Origin: Bacteroides sp. MSB163
Lineage (GTDB): Bacteria > Bacteroidota > Bacteroidia > Bacteroidales > Bacteroidaceae
Length of the DNA stretch: 64,000 bases
Reading direction: 5' to 3'
NCBI RefSeq assembly: GCF_036416795.1
Contig: NZ_CP143867.1
Coordinates: forward strand, 2,410,001-2,474,000
The notes beneath the pieces are model-generated. The model ran no database searches and was not told the DNA's origin. It was given only the letters and a program-made list of their open reading frames with translations. The translations under genes and the position numbers were made by a program. Shown here piece by piece: positions 24,873-33,530 of the stretch; the stretch's first letter is position 1, and each line of letters opens with the position of its first letter.

Positions 24873-27167
24873 ATGAATAATGTCTCCAAGAAGAAGATAG
24901 CTGCCGGTTATGCTGTCCTGTTGGCAGTCTTACTTTATTCCCTGTTCTTCGTGCACCGGGAAATGGAGAATCTTATGAGTTCGGATAATACTGATATTCT
25001 GCGCACGGACAGTCTGATAGAACTTTTGAGGGAAAAGGATGCTAATACCGTCCGCCTGCTGCGCACACTGAGCGAAGCCAATGACAGCATGATTTCAGCC
25101 CGTGAAGTGGAACAGATTATTGCCGAACAGGATACTATTATCACCCAGCAACGTGTACAACGCCGGGTTATTGCCCGTCGCGATACGGTTGTGACACAAC
25201 CCAAGAAGAAAGGCTTCTTCCGCCGTCTGGGGGAAGTCTTCGTTCCGCCACGTAAAGATTCTGCTGTTCAGGTGCAAACAACCCTTGAAGTTGCTACGGA
25301 TACTGTACTCGATGCTTATAATCCGGTTGATTCCCTGCATGCGAAGCTGCGCACTGTTGCCCGACAGAAGAAGGCTACCAATAGTGTGATGCAGCGTCGT
25401 AAGCGAACTTTGCAACGTCTTGACCACGCGCTGAGTGCTCGTATCGATAGTCTTTTGAAAGGATATGAACAGGAAACTCTGATGCGTGCCCGCGAAGAAG
25501 CTGAGTATCAGAAAGCTGTCCGGCATCGTTCTGCAACGATTATTTCGGGTATTGCTGCCGGGGCTGTTGTGCTGTCTGTTATCTTTCTTGTCATGATCTG
25601 GCGGGATGTCACCCGTAGTAACCGTTACCGGCATCAATTGGAGGAGGCCAACCGTTTTGCAGAAGAGTTGCTTGCCTCCCGCGAAAAGTTGATGCTTGCC
25701 ATTACCCACGACTTCAAGGCTCCCTTGGGTTCCATCATGGGATATGCCGACTTGCTCTCCCGGCTCACCGTTGACGGAAGGCAACGCTTCTATCTCGACA
25801 ACATGAAAACTTCTTCGGAACACCTGTTGAAGCTCGTTACCGACTTGCTCGACTTCCACCGCCTAGACTTGAATAAAGCTGAGATAAATCGTGTTACTTT
25901 CCATCCCGCACGCTTGCTGGAAGAAATTTATGTCAGCTTTGAACCACTGACTTCTGCCAAAGGATTGTCTTTGAAGTGTGAGATAGATCCGGAGCTGAAA
26001 GGAGCTTTTATCAGTGATCCATTGCGCTTACGCCAGATTGTCAATAACCTGCTCTCTAATGCAGTGAAGTTTACTTCGGAGGGCGGCATTACGCTGACTG
26101 CCTCTTTTGTGCCGAAAGGTGATTCAGCTTTTCCCGGTAATCATTTGAAACTCTCTGTTATCGATACGGGAAAGGGTATGGAGCCTGGTGACCGTGAGCG
26201 TATTTTCCAGGAATTCATCCGTCTGCCCGGAGCACAGGGAGAGGAGGGCTTCGGACTGGGGCTGTCTATTGTTCGTATGCTGGTGCAACTGCTGGAGGGG
26301 CGTATTGAGGTGGACAGCGTGCTCGGAAAGGGGAGTACATTCACGTTACGGGTACCTTTGTATCCGGTGGCATTGGATAATGATACTTCCGCCTTGCATG
26401 AACAACCAAGTGGGGACCCACAAACTCAGATACCCGCTTTGCATATTCTTTTGATTGATGACGACCGCATTCAGCTTACTCTCACTGCAGCTATGCTTGC
26501 ACAGAGTGGCATTACTTCCGTAACCTGCCTGCAACTGGATGAACTTTTGGAAGCCCTCCGTACTGATACTTTTGATGTGCTGCTGACCGATGTGCAAATG
26601 CCTGCCATGAATGGTTTTGACTTGCTGAAACTGCTGCGTGCTTCGAATATCCCGCAAGCCAAGACTATTCCGGTGATTGCCGTTACCGCCCGCAGTGATA
26701 TGAAACGTGAGGAGTTTCTGCAACATGGTTTTGTCGGAAGTCTGCATAAACCGTTTACGGTGAATGAATTGCTTGCGGAGATTGGTGTGCTGCAAGCGGA
26801 TATTGCTACTGTTGATGCCGCCCCTTCTTCTACCTTGAACTTTTCCGCCCTTACCGCTTTTTCCGGTGATGATCCAGACGCGGCAAAATCCATACTGGAA
26901 AGTTTTGTCACAGAAACACGCCTGAATGTTGATCGCTTGCGACAGGTATTGGAAACGGAAGACACAGACGGCATTGCCGCCATGGGGCACAAGATGCTTC
27001 CCCTGTTTACTCTGTTGGGAGCCAATGAGCTTGTTACTTTATTGAAAGAGCTTGAAGCCTCACGCGGAGTACCTTTTGATGAAGCGGTAAAAGAGAAATC
27101 GCTTGCTGCCCTGAGCCTGATAGAAGATATACTTGAACAAGCCTTCCTTTTTATTTCGTCTGCTTAA
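24873..27167 (+). CDS. Hybrid sensor histidine kinase with receiver and Hpt domains
   Basis: 764 residues. There are two membrane helices (about 10-27 and 222-243) around a basic coiled-coil periplasmic region of about 195 residues. The kinase has H-box His279 (THDFKAPLGSIMGYADLL), N-box NNLLSNAVKF near 391-400, and G boxes DTGKGM and GFGLGLS. The receiver domain (about 522-640) has D529-D530-D531, phospho-Asp573 and Lys near 626. The C-terminal Hpt domain has His706 (IAAMGHKMLPLF). A phosphorelay His-Asp-His ends in Hpt, so a separate response regulator must exist; none is next to it. It ends 17 bases inside the convergent transglutaminase gene. Confidence 0.93.
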   Translation: MNNVSKKKIAAGYAVLLAVLLYSLFFVHREMENLMSSDNTDILRTDSLIELLREKDANTVRLLRTLSEANDSMISAREVEQIIAEQDTIITQQRVQRRVIARRDTVVTQPKKKGFFRRLGEVFVPPRKDSAVQVQTTLEVATDTVLDAYNPVDSLHAKLRTVARQKKATNSVMQRRKRTLQRLDHALSARIDSLLKGYEQETLMRAREEAEYQKAVRHRSATIISGIAAGAVVLSVIFLVMIWRDVTRSNRYRHQLEEANRFAEELLASREKLMLAITHDFKAPLGSIMGYADLLSRLTVDGRQRFYLDNMKTSSEHLLKLVTDLLDFHRLDLNKAEINRVTFHPARLLEEIYVSFEPLTSAKGLSLKCEIDPELKGAFISDPLRLRQIVNNLLSNAVKFTSEGGITLTASFVPKGDSAFPGNHLKLSVIDTGKGMEPGDRERIFQEFIRLPGAQGEEGFGLGLSIVRMLVQLLEGRIEVDSVLGKGSTFTLRVPLYPVALDNDTSALHEQPSGDPQTQIPALHILLIDDDRIQLTLTAAMLAQSGITSVTCLQLDELLEALRTDTFDVLLTDVQMPAMNGFDLLKLLRASNIPQAKTIPVIAVTARSDMKREEFLQHGFVGSLHKPFTVNELLAEIGVLQADIATVDAAPSSTLNFSALTAFSGDDPDAAKSILESFVTETRLNVDRLRQVLETEDTDGIAAMGHKMLPLFTLLGANELVTLLKELEASRGVPFDEAVKEKSLAALSLIEDILEQAFLFISSA

Positions 27168-28404
27168 ACATCCCTTTCCTCTGCTTGGCCGGTAGTTTAA
27201 AGTACTGCCTCAGAAAAAGTTTATGTTTATATACGGTTGTTGCCACTTCCATTATCTGATCCCGTAATTTAAGGATAGGTTCCCTATATCTTTCCGGTGC
27301 GGTGCGGATGCTATTGATCGCACTATCTGCCCGGTTTATCAATCCCTCGGGGATATCTACCATCGCCTGAATTTCCACATCCGGTTTCAGGGGCTCAAAT
27401 GCCTTATTCCGGTAACGGACGAATTCATTGATGGCATCCGTAGCTTTTCCCTGTAAATCCATTGCCATATTGTAAGCATTCAGAATCTTCTGGTAACCGG
27501 CTATGCGGATGTTGTTACTCGTAAGTTCCAGCATATAATAAACCAAGTCATTGCTCCGCCCGTTCGATAACATGCGCTGTCTGGCACTTGCCAGTCTTTC
27601 CAGTGTATCCTGCCTTGCATATAGAGCCAATGTATCCGCCCAATAGAATACCGGTACGGAGCGTTGTTCATCCACAACTCCTGTATCAAACTCTTCATAG
27701 CTCAGTGGACGTTCGCGGAACTGGAACATCGGATCGAAAGGCATGTGTGTTTTCAGCAATGTATCCGGCAACAGCATGCAGAAACGATGATTCGGGGAAG
27801 GAATGAACTGGTAGTTTTCCACAAATCCTGCGCCCCATGTAGGGTCGAACATATACCATTTCCCGCTTACTTTGGCTGCGCACCATTCATGTGGGTCGGG
27901 CAATAAGGCACCGTCTCTGCGGTTATAGCCATTAATAACATAAGCGTCCATTCCCGCTTCCTTCACCAGTGCTTTAAAAAGCAATGCGTAATCCTGACAA
28001 ATACCTTTGCGTTCGGACAGTATCTTTTGTATTTCTTTCGTTTCGTTTGCTTCCTCGCTGCGCGAGGTATAAGTTATGTACACATTGTATTTAATATTGC
28101 TTGAAACCCAGGTATAGATGGCGCGTGCCAGTTGGTCGTCTGTGCTGAGATGCTGTTTCAGGTAAGCCACAAGAGAAGAAACGCTCCTTCCGGCAGCTTC
28201 GGGTGCTGCAAGTGCCACGGAATCGGGAAACGTAAGGCGTTCAGGCATTATACTGTCAGGGGATGCTTTTGATGCAGCTGAAGTTGAAAAAGCCTTATCC
28301 TGCGCGGCGGCATTACGCCATGCAGAAGACAATTTGCAGAAAGGAAAAAAGAGGCAGAGGGAGAATAACCATACCGTGAGCCTGTTTGTTGATTGCCGGA
28401 ACAT
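27151..28404 (-). CDS. Exported transglutaminase-like protein
   Basis: 417 residues from the ATG at 28404 (MFRQSTNRLTVWLF); an ATG at 28413 is also in frame. The signal segment LTVWLFSLCLFFPFC could also be a lipobox. The transglutaminase-like catalytic triad is visible: Cys in GICQDYALLFKALVKEAGM, His in DPHEWCAAKV, Asp in WYMFDPTWGAG, preceded by AIYTWVSSNIKYN. The C-terminal 200 residues are helical and unassigned. Such proteins crosslink or cleave peptides in the envelope; the substrate is unknown. It is convergent with the hybrid kinase, overlapping by 17 bases. Confidence 0.88.
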   Translation of the reverse strand: MFRQSTNRLTVWLFSLCLFFPFCKLSSAWRNAAAQDKAFSTSAASKASPDSIMPERLTFPDSVALAAPEAAGRSVSSLVAYLKQHLSTDDQLARAIYTWVSSNIKYNVYITYTSRSEEANETKEIQKILSERKGICQDYALLFKALVKEAGMDAYVINGYNRRDGALLPDPHEWCAAKVSGKWYMFDPTWGAGFVENYQFIPSPNHRFCMLLPDTLLKTHMPFDPMFQFRERPLSYEEFDTGVVDEQRSVPVFYWADTLALYARQDTLERLASARQRMLSNGRSNDLVYYMLELTSNNIRIAGYQKILNAYNMAMDLQGKATDAINEFVRYRNKAFEPLKPDVEIQAMVDIPEGLINRADSAINSIRTAPERYREPILKLRDQIMEVATTVYKHKLFLRQYFKLPAKQRKGMFKQTK

Positions 28405-28429
28405 ACTTGTCATATCTATTTGATGGAAG

Positions 28430-28460
28430 CAAAGGTAAGGGATTTATTGATAAACAGCAA
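28430..28460 (-). promoter_or_regulatory. Promoter of the transglutaminase-like gene
   Basis: On the minus strand TACCTTTG (complement of 28430-28437) is the -7 box. TTG (complement of 28458-28460) lies 20 bases upstream. Start of transcription is expected only about 12 bases before the coding region. Confidence 0.7.
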
Positions 28461-28583
28461 GGGTAAATGTTGAAAAATATATGCAAAGGGGTATTTTGTG
28501 CTCTATTTATAACGGTATAGAAAGGAATAAAAGTGACTAGGGTTTAGTGATAAGTGATAAGCGTCATTCGGTATATTATTTTT

Positions 28584-28675
28584 CATCCGCAGATGACGCG
28601 GATGACGCGGATTTAAAAGACTACGCTATGATATTGATAAATAAAAATCCGTGTTATCCGTGTTATCTGCGGATG
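28584..28675. repeat. Inverted repeat P6, GCGGATGAC-type arms
   Basis: 31-base arms, 28584-28614 and 28645-28675, match at 27 positions. All four differences are G opposite T, so the plus-strand RNA would pair fully with G-U wobbles. The arms are made of 9-base GCGGATGAC words. The loop of 30 bases includes CTACGCTATG. The left arm matches that of P8 (40188-40268) closely, so the two are dispersed copies. Confidence 0.85.
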
Positions 28676-28723
28676 GAAAATGAATGATCACTTTACCTCA
28701 TAACCTAATAGTAATGAACAATA

Positions 28724-28744
28724 GGTACGCGGACGATGCGTACC
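28724..28744. repeat. Short hairpin P10, GGTACGC arms
   Basis: GGTACGC (28724-28730) and GCGTACC (28738-28744) flank GGACGAT. The reverse complement ends GTCCGCGTACC, exactly the right end of the larger element at 43453-43501, which suggests a minimal and an expanded form of the same repeat. Confidence 0.7.
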
Positions 28745-28933
28745 CATTTGATTCAAACCCGCTTCTTTTCCCTCATGAATCTATTCCAACTACTGATTCG
28801 CATAGGGAATCTCCATTGTATAGAGTGCCGGATAGTGGAATAAATAGCCTTTTTGTCTTCTGCATCAACCAAATGTCGTTGGAATTTGTTTACTTTGTAA
28901 CGATTTAAACACTGACTATCGATTGACGTCCTA

Positions 28934-31900
28934 ATGAGAAGAAAATGGTTAAAATGGGTAGTGTGGATACTACTGACCCCTATCCTATTATTTGCAATAC
29001 TGATGATATTGCTTTATATCCCTCCCGTACAGAACCTGATACGGAAGCAAGCTACTGCCATCGCATCCGAGGCAACAGGTATGGATATATCTGTTGAACG
29101 CATTGACCTCCGCTTTCCGCTGAACCTTTTGGTACGTGGTGTGCAGGTCATTCAAACTCCTGATACTCTGCTGGCTCTGGAAAGCCTGAACGTGCGCGTG
29201 CAGGCATGGCCGTTGATACGCGGACAAGTAGAAGTGGATGAGGTAACCGTGAACGGAGTTTTCATGAACTCTGCCGATCTGATAGAGGGTATCCGCATAC
29301 GTGGCGTGCTGGGACGTTTCTTCCTTGAAAGCCATGGCATAGACCTGAAGAAAGAGGATGCCGTTATCAATCGTGTGGAATTGAGTGATACCCACATGCT
29401 CGTTGTGATGAACGATACTACCACTGCCGAACCGGACACCGCGACTACCGCCCTTAATTGGAAAGTAGCCTTGCATAAGTTGGCACTGAAAAACGTTTCC
29501 GTTGATTTGCAAATGCCGCTGGATTCCATGCGTCTTGCTGCCCGTCTGGGCGATGCGGAGGTAGATGATGCGGTTGCTAATCTGGGCGGACAGATGTACG
29601 GTCTGAAGAAATTTGAATTGAGCGGTACTACGGTGAACTATGACACGGGCAACCAATTGCTCAGTGCCATTAATAGCCTGATAGATACCGGTAGTCTTGC
29701 GGCTACTGATAGTACCGGTGTGAAACCAGCTCCCGGATTTGATGCTTCGCACATCGCCTTGCGGGATATTCGTATTGGGGTGGATTCCGTGCTTTATCAT
29801 GGACGGAATATCAATGCCGTTATCCGGGAATTCTCCATGAACGAGCGTTCCGGTCTGAGTGTCACTTCACTGACGGGACGGGTATATGCTGATTCCACAG
29901 TCATTCAGGTGCCTTCCTTAAAATTGCTTACCCCACACAGTGAAATGGATTTCACTGCCCAGACTTATTGGGAACTGGTGGAAATTCCCACTTCCGGACG
30001 ACTCTCCGCCCGTTTCAATGCCCGCATCGGCAAGCAGGATGTGATGCTCTTTGCAGGTGATTTACCTGATACATTCAAGGATGCATATCCTTTCCGCCCT
30101 CTTACTATTCGTGCCGGTACGGAAGGTAACTTTAAGCAGATGCAGATTTCCCGCTTCAACATTGATCTGCCGGGTGCTTTTACTTTGAATGGTGGTGGTG
30201 AAATTTGGAATCTTACCGACAGTCTGACGCGCAACGGAAGCATTGACTTCGATATCCGGACACAAAATCTGAATTTCCTTACCGGACTGACAGGCGTCAC
30301 CCCGGATGGCTCCATAGTAGTGCCGGACAGTATGCATTTGGCAGCACGTCTTGGCATGGATGGACCTAAGTATGACGCTACGCTTAAGCTGAAAGAACGC
30401 GAAGGGTTATTGAGCTTGTTGGCGCACTATAACACTGCCACTGAAGCCTATCAGGCAGACCTTCATGTGGATGCCCTGCAAGTACACCACTTCCTACCTA
30501 AAGATTCTATCTATACCCTTTCGGCTAAGGTTGCCGCTAAAGGAAAAGGATTCGATCCCGCCAACTACCGTACCGTGGCTGTTGTACAAGCTTCTCTCGG
30601 CGAATTACAATACGGACACTGGGATATTTCCGGCATTGACCTGACCGCCGGATTGAAATCCGCTCTTGCCACTGTACACATGACGAGCGACAATGCTCTG
30701 CTGAAGATGCAGGCGGATGCCGATATGCGTCTTGATCGTAAATACCTGGATGGCAAGGTGGCTATGAATGTGGAGAATGTCGGTTTACACGAGTTAGGAA
30801 TTTCTCCCAAGCCATTGAAGTATCCTTTCGCTTTCACTCTCGATGCCGAAGCACGCCACGACTCTATCAAGATGAGCATGGATGCAGGCGACCTCGACTT
30901 CCAGTTCCGTGCCCGCAGCACACTGAAGAAATTGCTGGAACAAGGCACTGCCTTTTCTACGCTTCTTACCAAGCAGATAGAATTGAAGCAACTCGATCAT
31001 GCAGAATTACGGAAAGCGCTGCCCTCAGCCGGTATGCAACTGAAAGCCGGTAAACAGAACCCTGTCAGTTATTTCCTGGCAACTAAGGATATTTCTTTTG
31101 ATGATTTTGTGTTGCGTTTCGGCACTACCCCCCAACGAGGTATCAATGGGCGTACTGCTATACATGGTTTGCGCATGGACTCCCTGCAACTGGATACTAT
31201 TTTCTTCGCTATCAGCCAAGATACTGCACGCATGAAGTTGCAGGGTGGTGTCATTAATGGTCCAAAGAACCCGCAGTTTGTCTTCCGCAGTACACTGACG
31301 GGTGAAATCCGTAATGAAGATGCCGAACTGACCTTGAATTATGTGGATGCGAAGGGAGATACCGGACTCGATCTGGGTATCAATGCCTGTCCTTTGATAG
31401 AGGGCCGGGGTAGGGGTAATGGTATTGCCTTCCGCCTGACACCTGCCGAGCCTATTATCGCTTTCCAGAAGTTCCGCTTTGTGGATAACAGCGACTGGAT
31501 TTACTTGCATAAGAATATGCGCGTTTATGCCAATGTGGATATGGACAGCGACGATGGACTTTGCTTCCGCATGCAGTCCGATCGTTCCGACACCGTTTCC
31601 TTGCAGAATATCAATTTGGAACTCATACGTTTCCGCCTGGATAAACTGAGCGGTATTCTGCCATATATGCCCCGCATCACGGGACTTTTCTCGGCAGAAG
31701 CCAACTATATACAGACCGCAACCTCATTGCAAGTTTCCGCTGAGGCTGGTGTGGAAAAGCTGACTTACGAACGCCAGCCGGTAGGTAACATCGGATTGGG
31801 TGCCACCTGGCTTCCGGGTGATAAAGGTACGCATTATCTGAATGCCTACTTCCGGTCGGGAGATCAGGAGGTAATGACCGCTGATGCCGTCTTGACCCAG

Positions 31901-33508
31901 AAAAACGGGCGCGATTCGGTTGAAGTCAACACTACTTTTGAGCATTTCCCACTCTCGCTTGCCAATGCTTTCATGCCCGACCAGGTAGTTGCCTTTACCG
32001 GTGACATCGACGGCGGACTCTATATCAGCGGTGCCATGGAGAAGCCTAAACTAAGCGGTGACCTTTCACTGGACAGTGTATCCGTCTATGCCCGTCAGGC
32101 AGGTGCACGTTACTGGTTTGACAATCGTCCGTTGAAGATAGAGAATAATCAACTTATTTTTAATAAGTTTGCCATATACACCACCAGCCGGAATCCTTTT
32201 ACGATAGACGGGAACATAGACTTTCGCAATATGGAAAATCCGACGGCGAAGTTGAACCTGCGTGCACAGAACTACACTTTGCTTGATGCTCCCCGTACCA
32301 AGGAAAGTATGATTTACGGCAAAATCTTCGTGGATTTGAATGCCACTGTACGTGGTCCGCTGGATGGACTGACCATGCGTGGAAACATGAATCTGCTGGG
32401 TAACACAGATGTGACCTATGTGTTGACTGACTCTCCTCTGACTGTAGAAGACCGTTTGGGTGAACTTGTCACGTTCACTTCCTTTACGGATACTACTTCG
32501 GTACAGGCAACCGAGGTCCCCACTATGTCGCTCGGCGGTATGGACATGTTGATGTCTGTGCACATCGATGATGCCGTACGTTTGCGTGCTGATCTTAGTC
32601 CCGACCGCAGTAGTCGTGTGGAACTGGAAGGTGGAGGTGACCTGAATTTGCAATATACTCCGCAAGGCGATCTCACATTGTCCGGTCGCTATACGTTGAT
32701 AGGTGGTATGATGAAATATGCCCTGCCCGTTATTCCGTTGAAAGAGTTCCAGTTTGTCAATGGAAGTTATGTGGACTGGACGGGTAATCCGATGAACCCT
32801 TCACTCAACCTGACTGCTACGGAACGTGTCCGCGCTTCTGTATCCGATGGCGATGACGGCGGTTCGCGCATGGTGAACTTCGACGTTTCCATCAGCATCA
32901 AGAACCGTTTGGAGAATCCTGATTTGAGTTTTAATCTGAGTGCTCCCGATGATGCCAACGTACAGGGCGAACTGGCAGGAATGAGTGCCGATGAACGAAG
33001 CAAACAAGCCATTACCATGCTTGCCACAGGTATGTATCTTTATAACAGCGGAAAAGGTGGTGGTTTGACCATGGGTTCCGCACTGAACAGCGTGCTGCAA
33101 AGTCAGATTAATGCGCTGACCGGAAATCTGAAGAACGCTTCTCTCAGTGTCGGCATTGAAGACCGTACCGCTGCTGAAACGGGTGATAAACAGACGGACT
33201 ATAGTTTCCGCTACTCTCAGCGTTTCTTCAATGACCGTATACAGATTGTAATCGGTGGAAAAGTGTCCAGTGGTGCCAATGCAACGAATGACGTGGAATC
33301 GTTCATCGATAATATATCTTTGGAGTATCGTTTGGATAATAGCGGTACACGCTATGTCCGCGTGTTCCACAACAAAAACTATGAAAGTGTGCTCGATGGT
33401 GAGATAACCGAGACGGGTGTCGGACTTGTACTTCGCCGCAAGATGGACCGACTGAGTGAGCTGTTCATATTCAAGAGAAAGAAGAAAGTAGAACCTGTGA
33501 GCGAATAG
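28934..33508 (+). CDS. tamB: TamB-like translocation and assembly protein (DUF490)
   Basis: 1524 residues. An N-terminal membrane anchor (WLKWVVWILLTPILLFAILMILLYI, about 5-29) is followed by AsmA-like start motifs (IASEATGMDISVERIDLRFPLNL). A very long beta-rich region forms the lipid-carrying groove. The C-terminal DUF490 domain is typical: SLNLTATERVRASV, NRLENPDLSFNLSAPDD, DERSKQAITMLATGMYL, LSVGIEDRTAAETGDKQTDYSFRYSQRFFNDRIQIVIGGKV. TamB bridges inner and outer membranes and moves phospholipid and helps place outer-membrane proteins. The gene for its outer-membrane partner TamL lies 22 bases downstream. Confidence 0.93.
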   Translation: MRRKWLKWVVWILLTPILLFAILMILLYIPPVQNLIRKQATAIASEATGMDISVERIDLRFPLNLLVRGVQVIQTPDTLLALESLNVRVQAWPLIRGQVEVDEVTVNGVFMNSADLIEGIRIRGVLGRFFLESHGIDLKKEDAVINRVELSDTHMLVVMNDTTTAEPDTATTALNWKVALHKLALKNVSVDLQMPLDSMRLAARLGDAEVDDAVANLGGQMYGLKKFELSGTTVNYDTGNQLLSAINSLIDTGSLAATDSTGVKPAPGFDASHIALRDIRIGVDSVLYHGRNINAVIREFSMNERSGLSVTSLTGRVYADSTVIQVPSLKLLTPHSEMDFTAQTYWELVEIPTSGRLSARFNARIGKQDVMLFAGDLPDTFKDAYPFRPLTIRAGTEGNFKQMQISRFNIDLPGAFTLNGGGEIWNLTDSLTRNGSIDFDIRTQNLNFLTGLTGVTPDGSIVVPDSMHLAARLGMDGPKYDATLKLKEREGLLSLLAHYNTATEAYQADLHVDALQVHHFLPKDSIYTLSAKVAAKGKGFDPANYRTVAVVQASLGELQYGHWDISGIDLTAGLKSALATVHMTSDNALLKMQADADMRLDRKYLDGKVAMNVENVGLHELGISPKPLKYPFAFTLDAEARHDSIKMSMDAGDLDFQFRARSTLKKLLEQGTAFSTLLTKQIELKQLDHAELRKALPSAGMQLKAGKQNPVSYFLATKDISFDDFVLRFGTTPQRGINGRTAIHGLRMDSLQLDTIFFAISQDTARMKLQGGVINGPKNPQFVFRSTLTGEIRNEDAELTLNYVDAKGDTGLDLGINACPLIEGRGRGNGIAFRLTPAEPIIAFQKFRFVDNSDWIYLHKNMRVYANVDMDSDDGLCFRMQSDRSDTVSLQNINLELIRFRLDKLSGILPYMPRITGLFSAEANYIQTATSLQVSAEAGVEKLTYERQPVGNIGLGATWLPGDKGTHYLNAYFRSGDQEVMTADAVLTQKNGRDSVEVNTTFEHFPLSLANAFMPDQVVAFTGDIDGGLYISGAMEKPKLSGDLSLDSVSVYARQAGARYWFDNRPLKIENNQLIFNKFAIYTTSRNPFTIDGNIDFRNMENPTAKLNLRAQNYTLLDAPRTKESMIYGKIFVDLNATVRGPLDGLTMRGNMNLLGNTDVTYVLTDSPLTVEDRLGELVTFTSFTDTTSVQATEVPTMSLGGMDMLMSVHIDDAVRLRADLSPDRSSRVELEGGGDLNLQYTPQGDLTLSGRYTLIGGMMKYALPVIPLKEFQFVNGSYVDWTGNPMNPSLNLTATERVRASVSDGDDGGSRMVNFDVSISIKNRLENPDLSFNLSAPDDANVQGELAGMSADERSKQAITMLATGMYLYNSGKGGGLTMGSALNSVLQSQINALTGNLKNASLSVGIEDRTAAETGDKQTDYSFRYSQRFFNDRIQIVIGGKVSSGANATNDVESFIDNISLEYRLDNSGTRYVRVFHNKNYESVLDGEITETGVGLVLRRKMDRLSELFIFKRKKKVEPVSE

Positions 33509-33530
33509 TGTAAAAGAAATAAGAATCAAA

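Larger units (their letters stand above)
28461..28933. other. Intergenic region with several inverted repeats, between the transglutaminase-like and tamB genes
   Basis: This is the longest gap between divergent genes. It holds a short GTGATAA tandem (about 28545-28560), inverted repeat P6 (28584-28675), the GGTACGC hairpin P10 (28724-28744), and a weak TATTCC/GGAATA inverted pair (28782-28842). TTACTTTG at 28890-28897 is a possible -7 box for tamB without a clear -33 box. A 74-codon open frame at 28684-28908 crosses these repeats and is not convincing. Confidence 0.65.

Noticed and set aside
28684..28908. 74-codon plus-strand open frame before tamB
   Set aside because: It crosses hairpin P10 and another inverted pair and shows no family or signal sequence.
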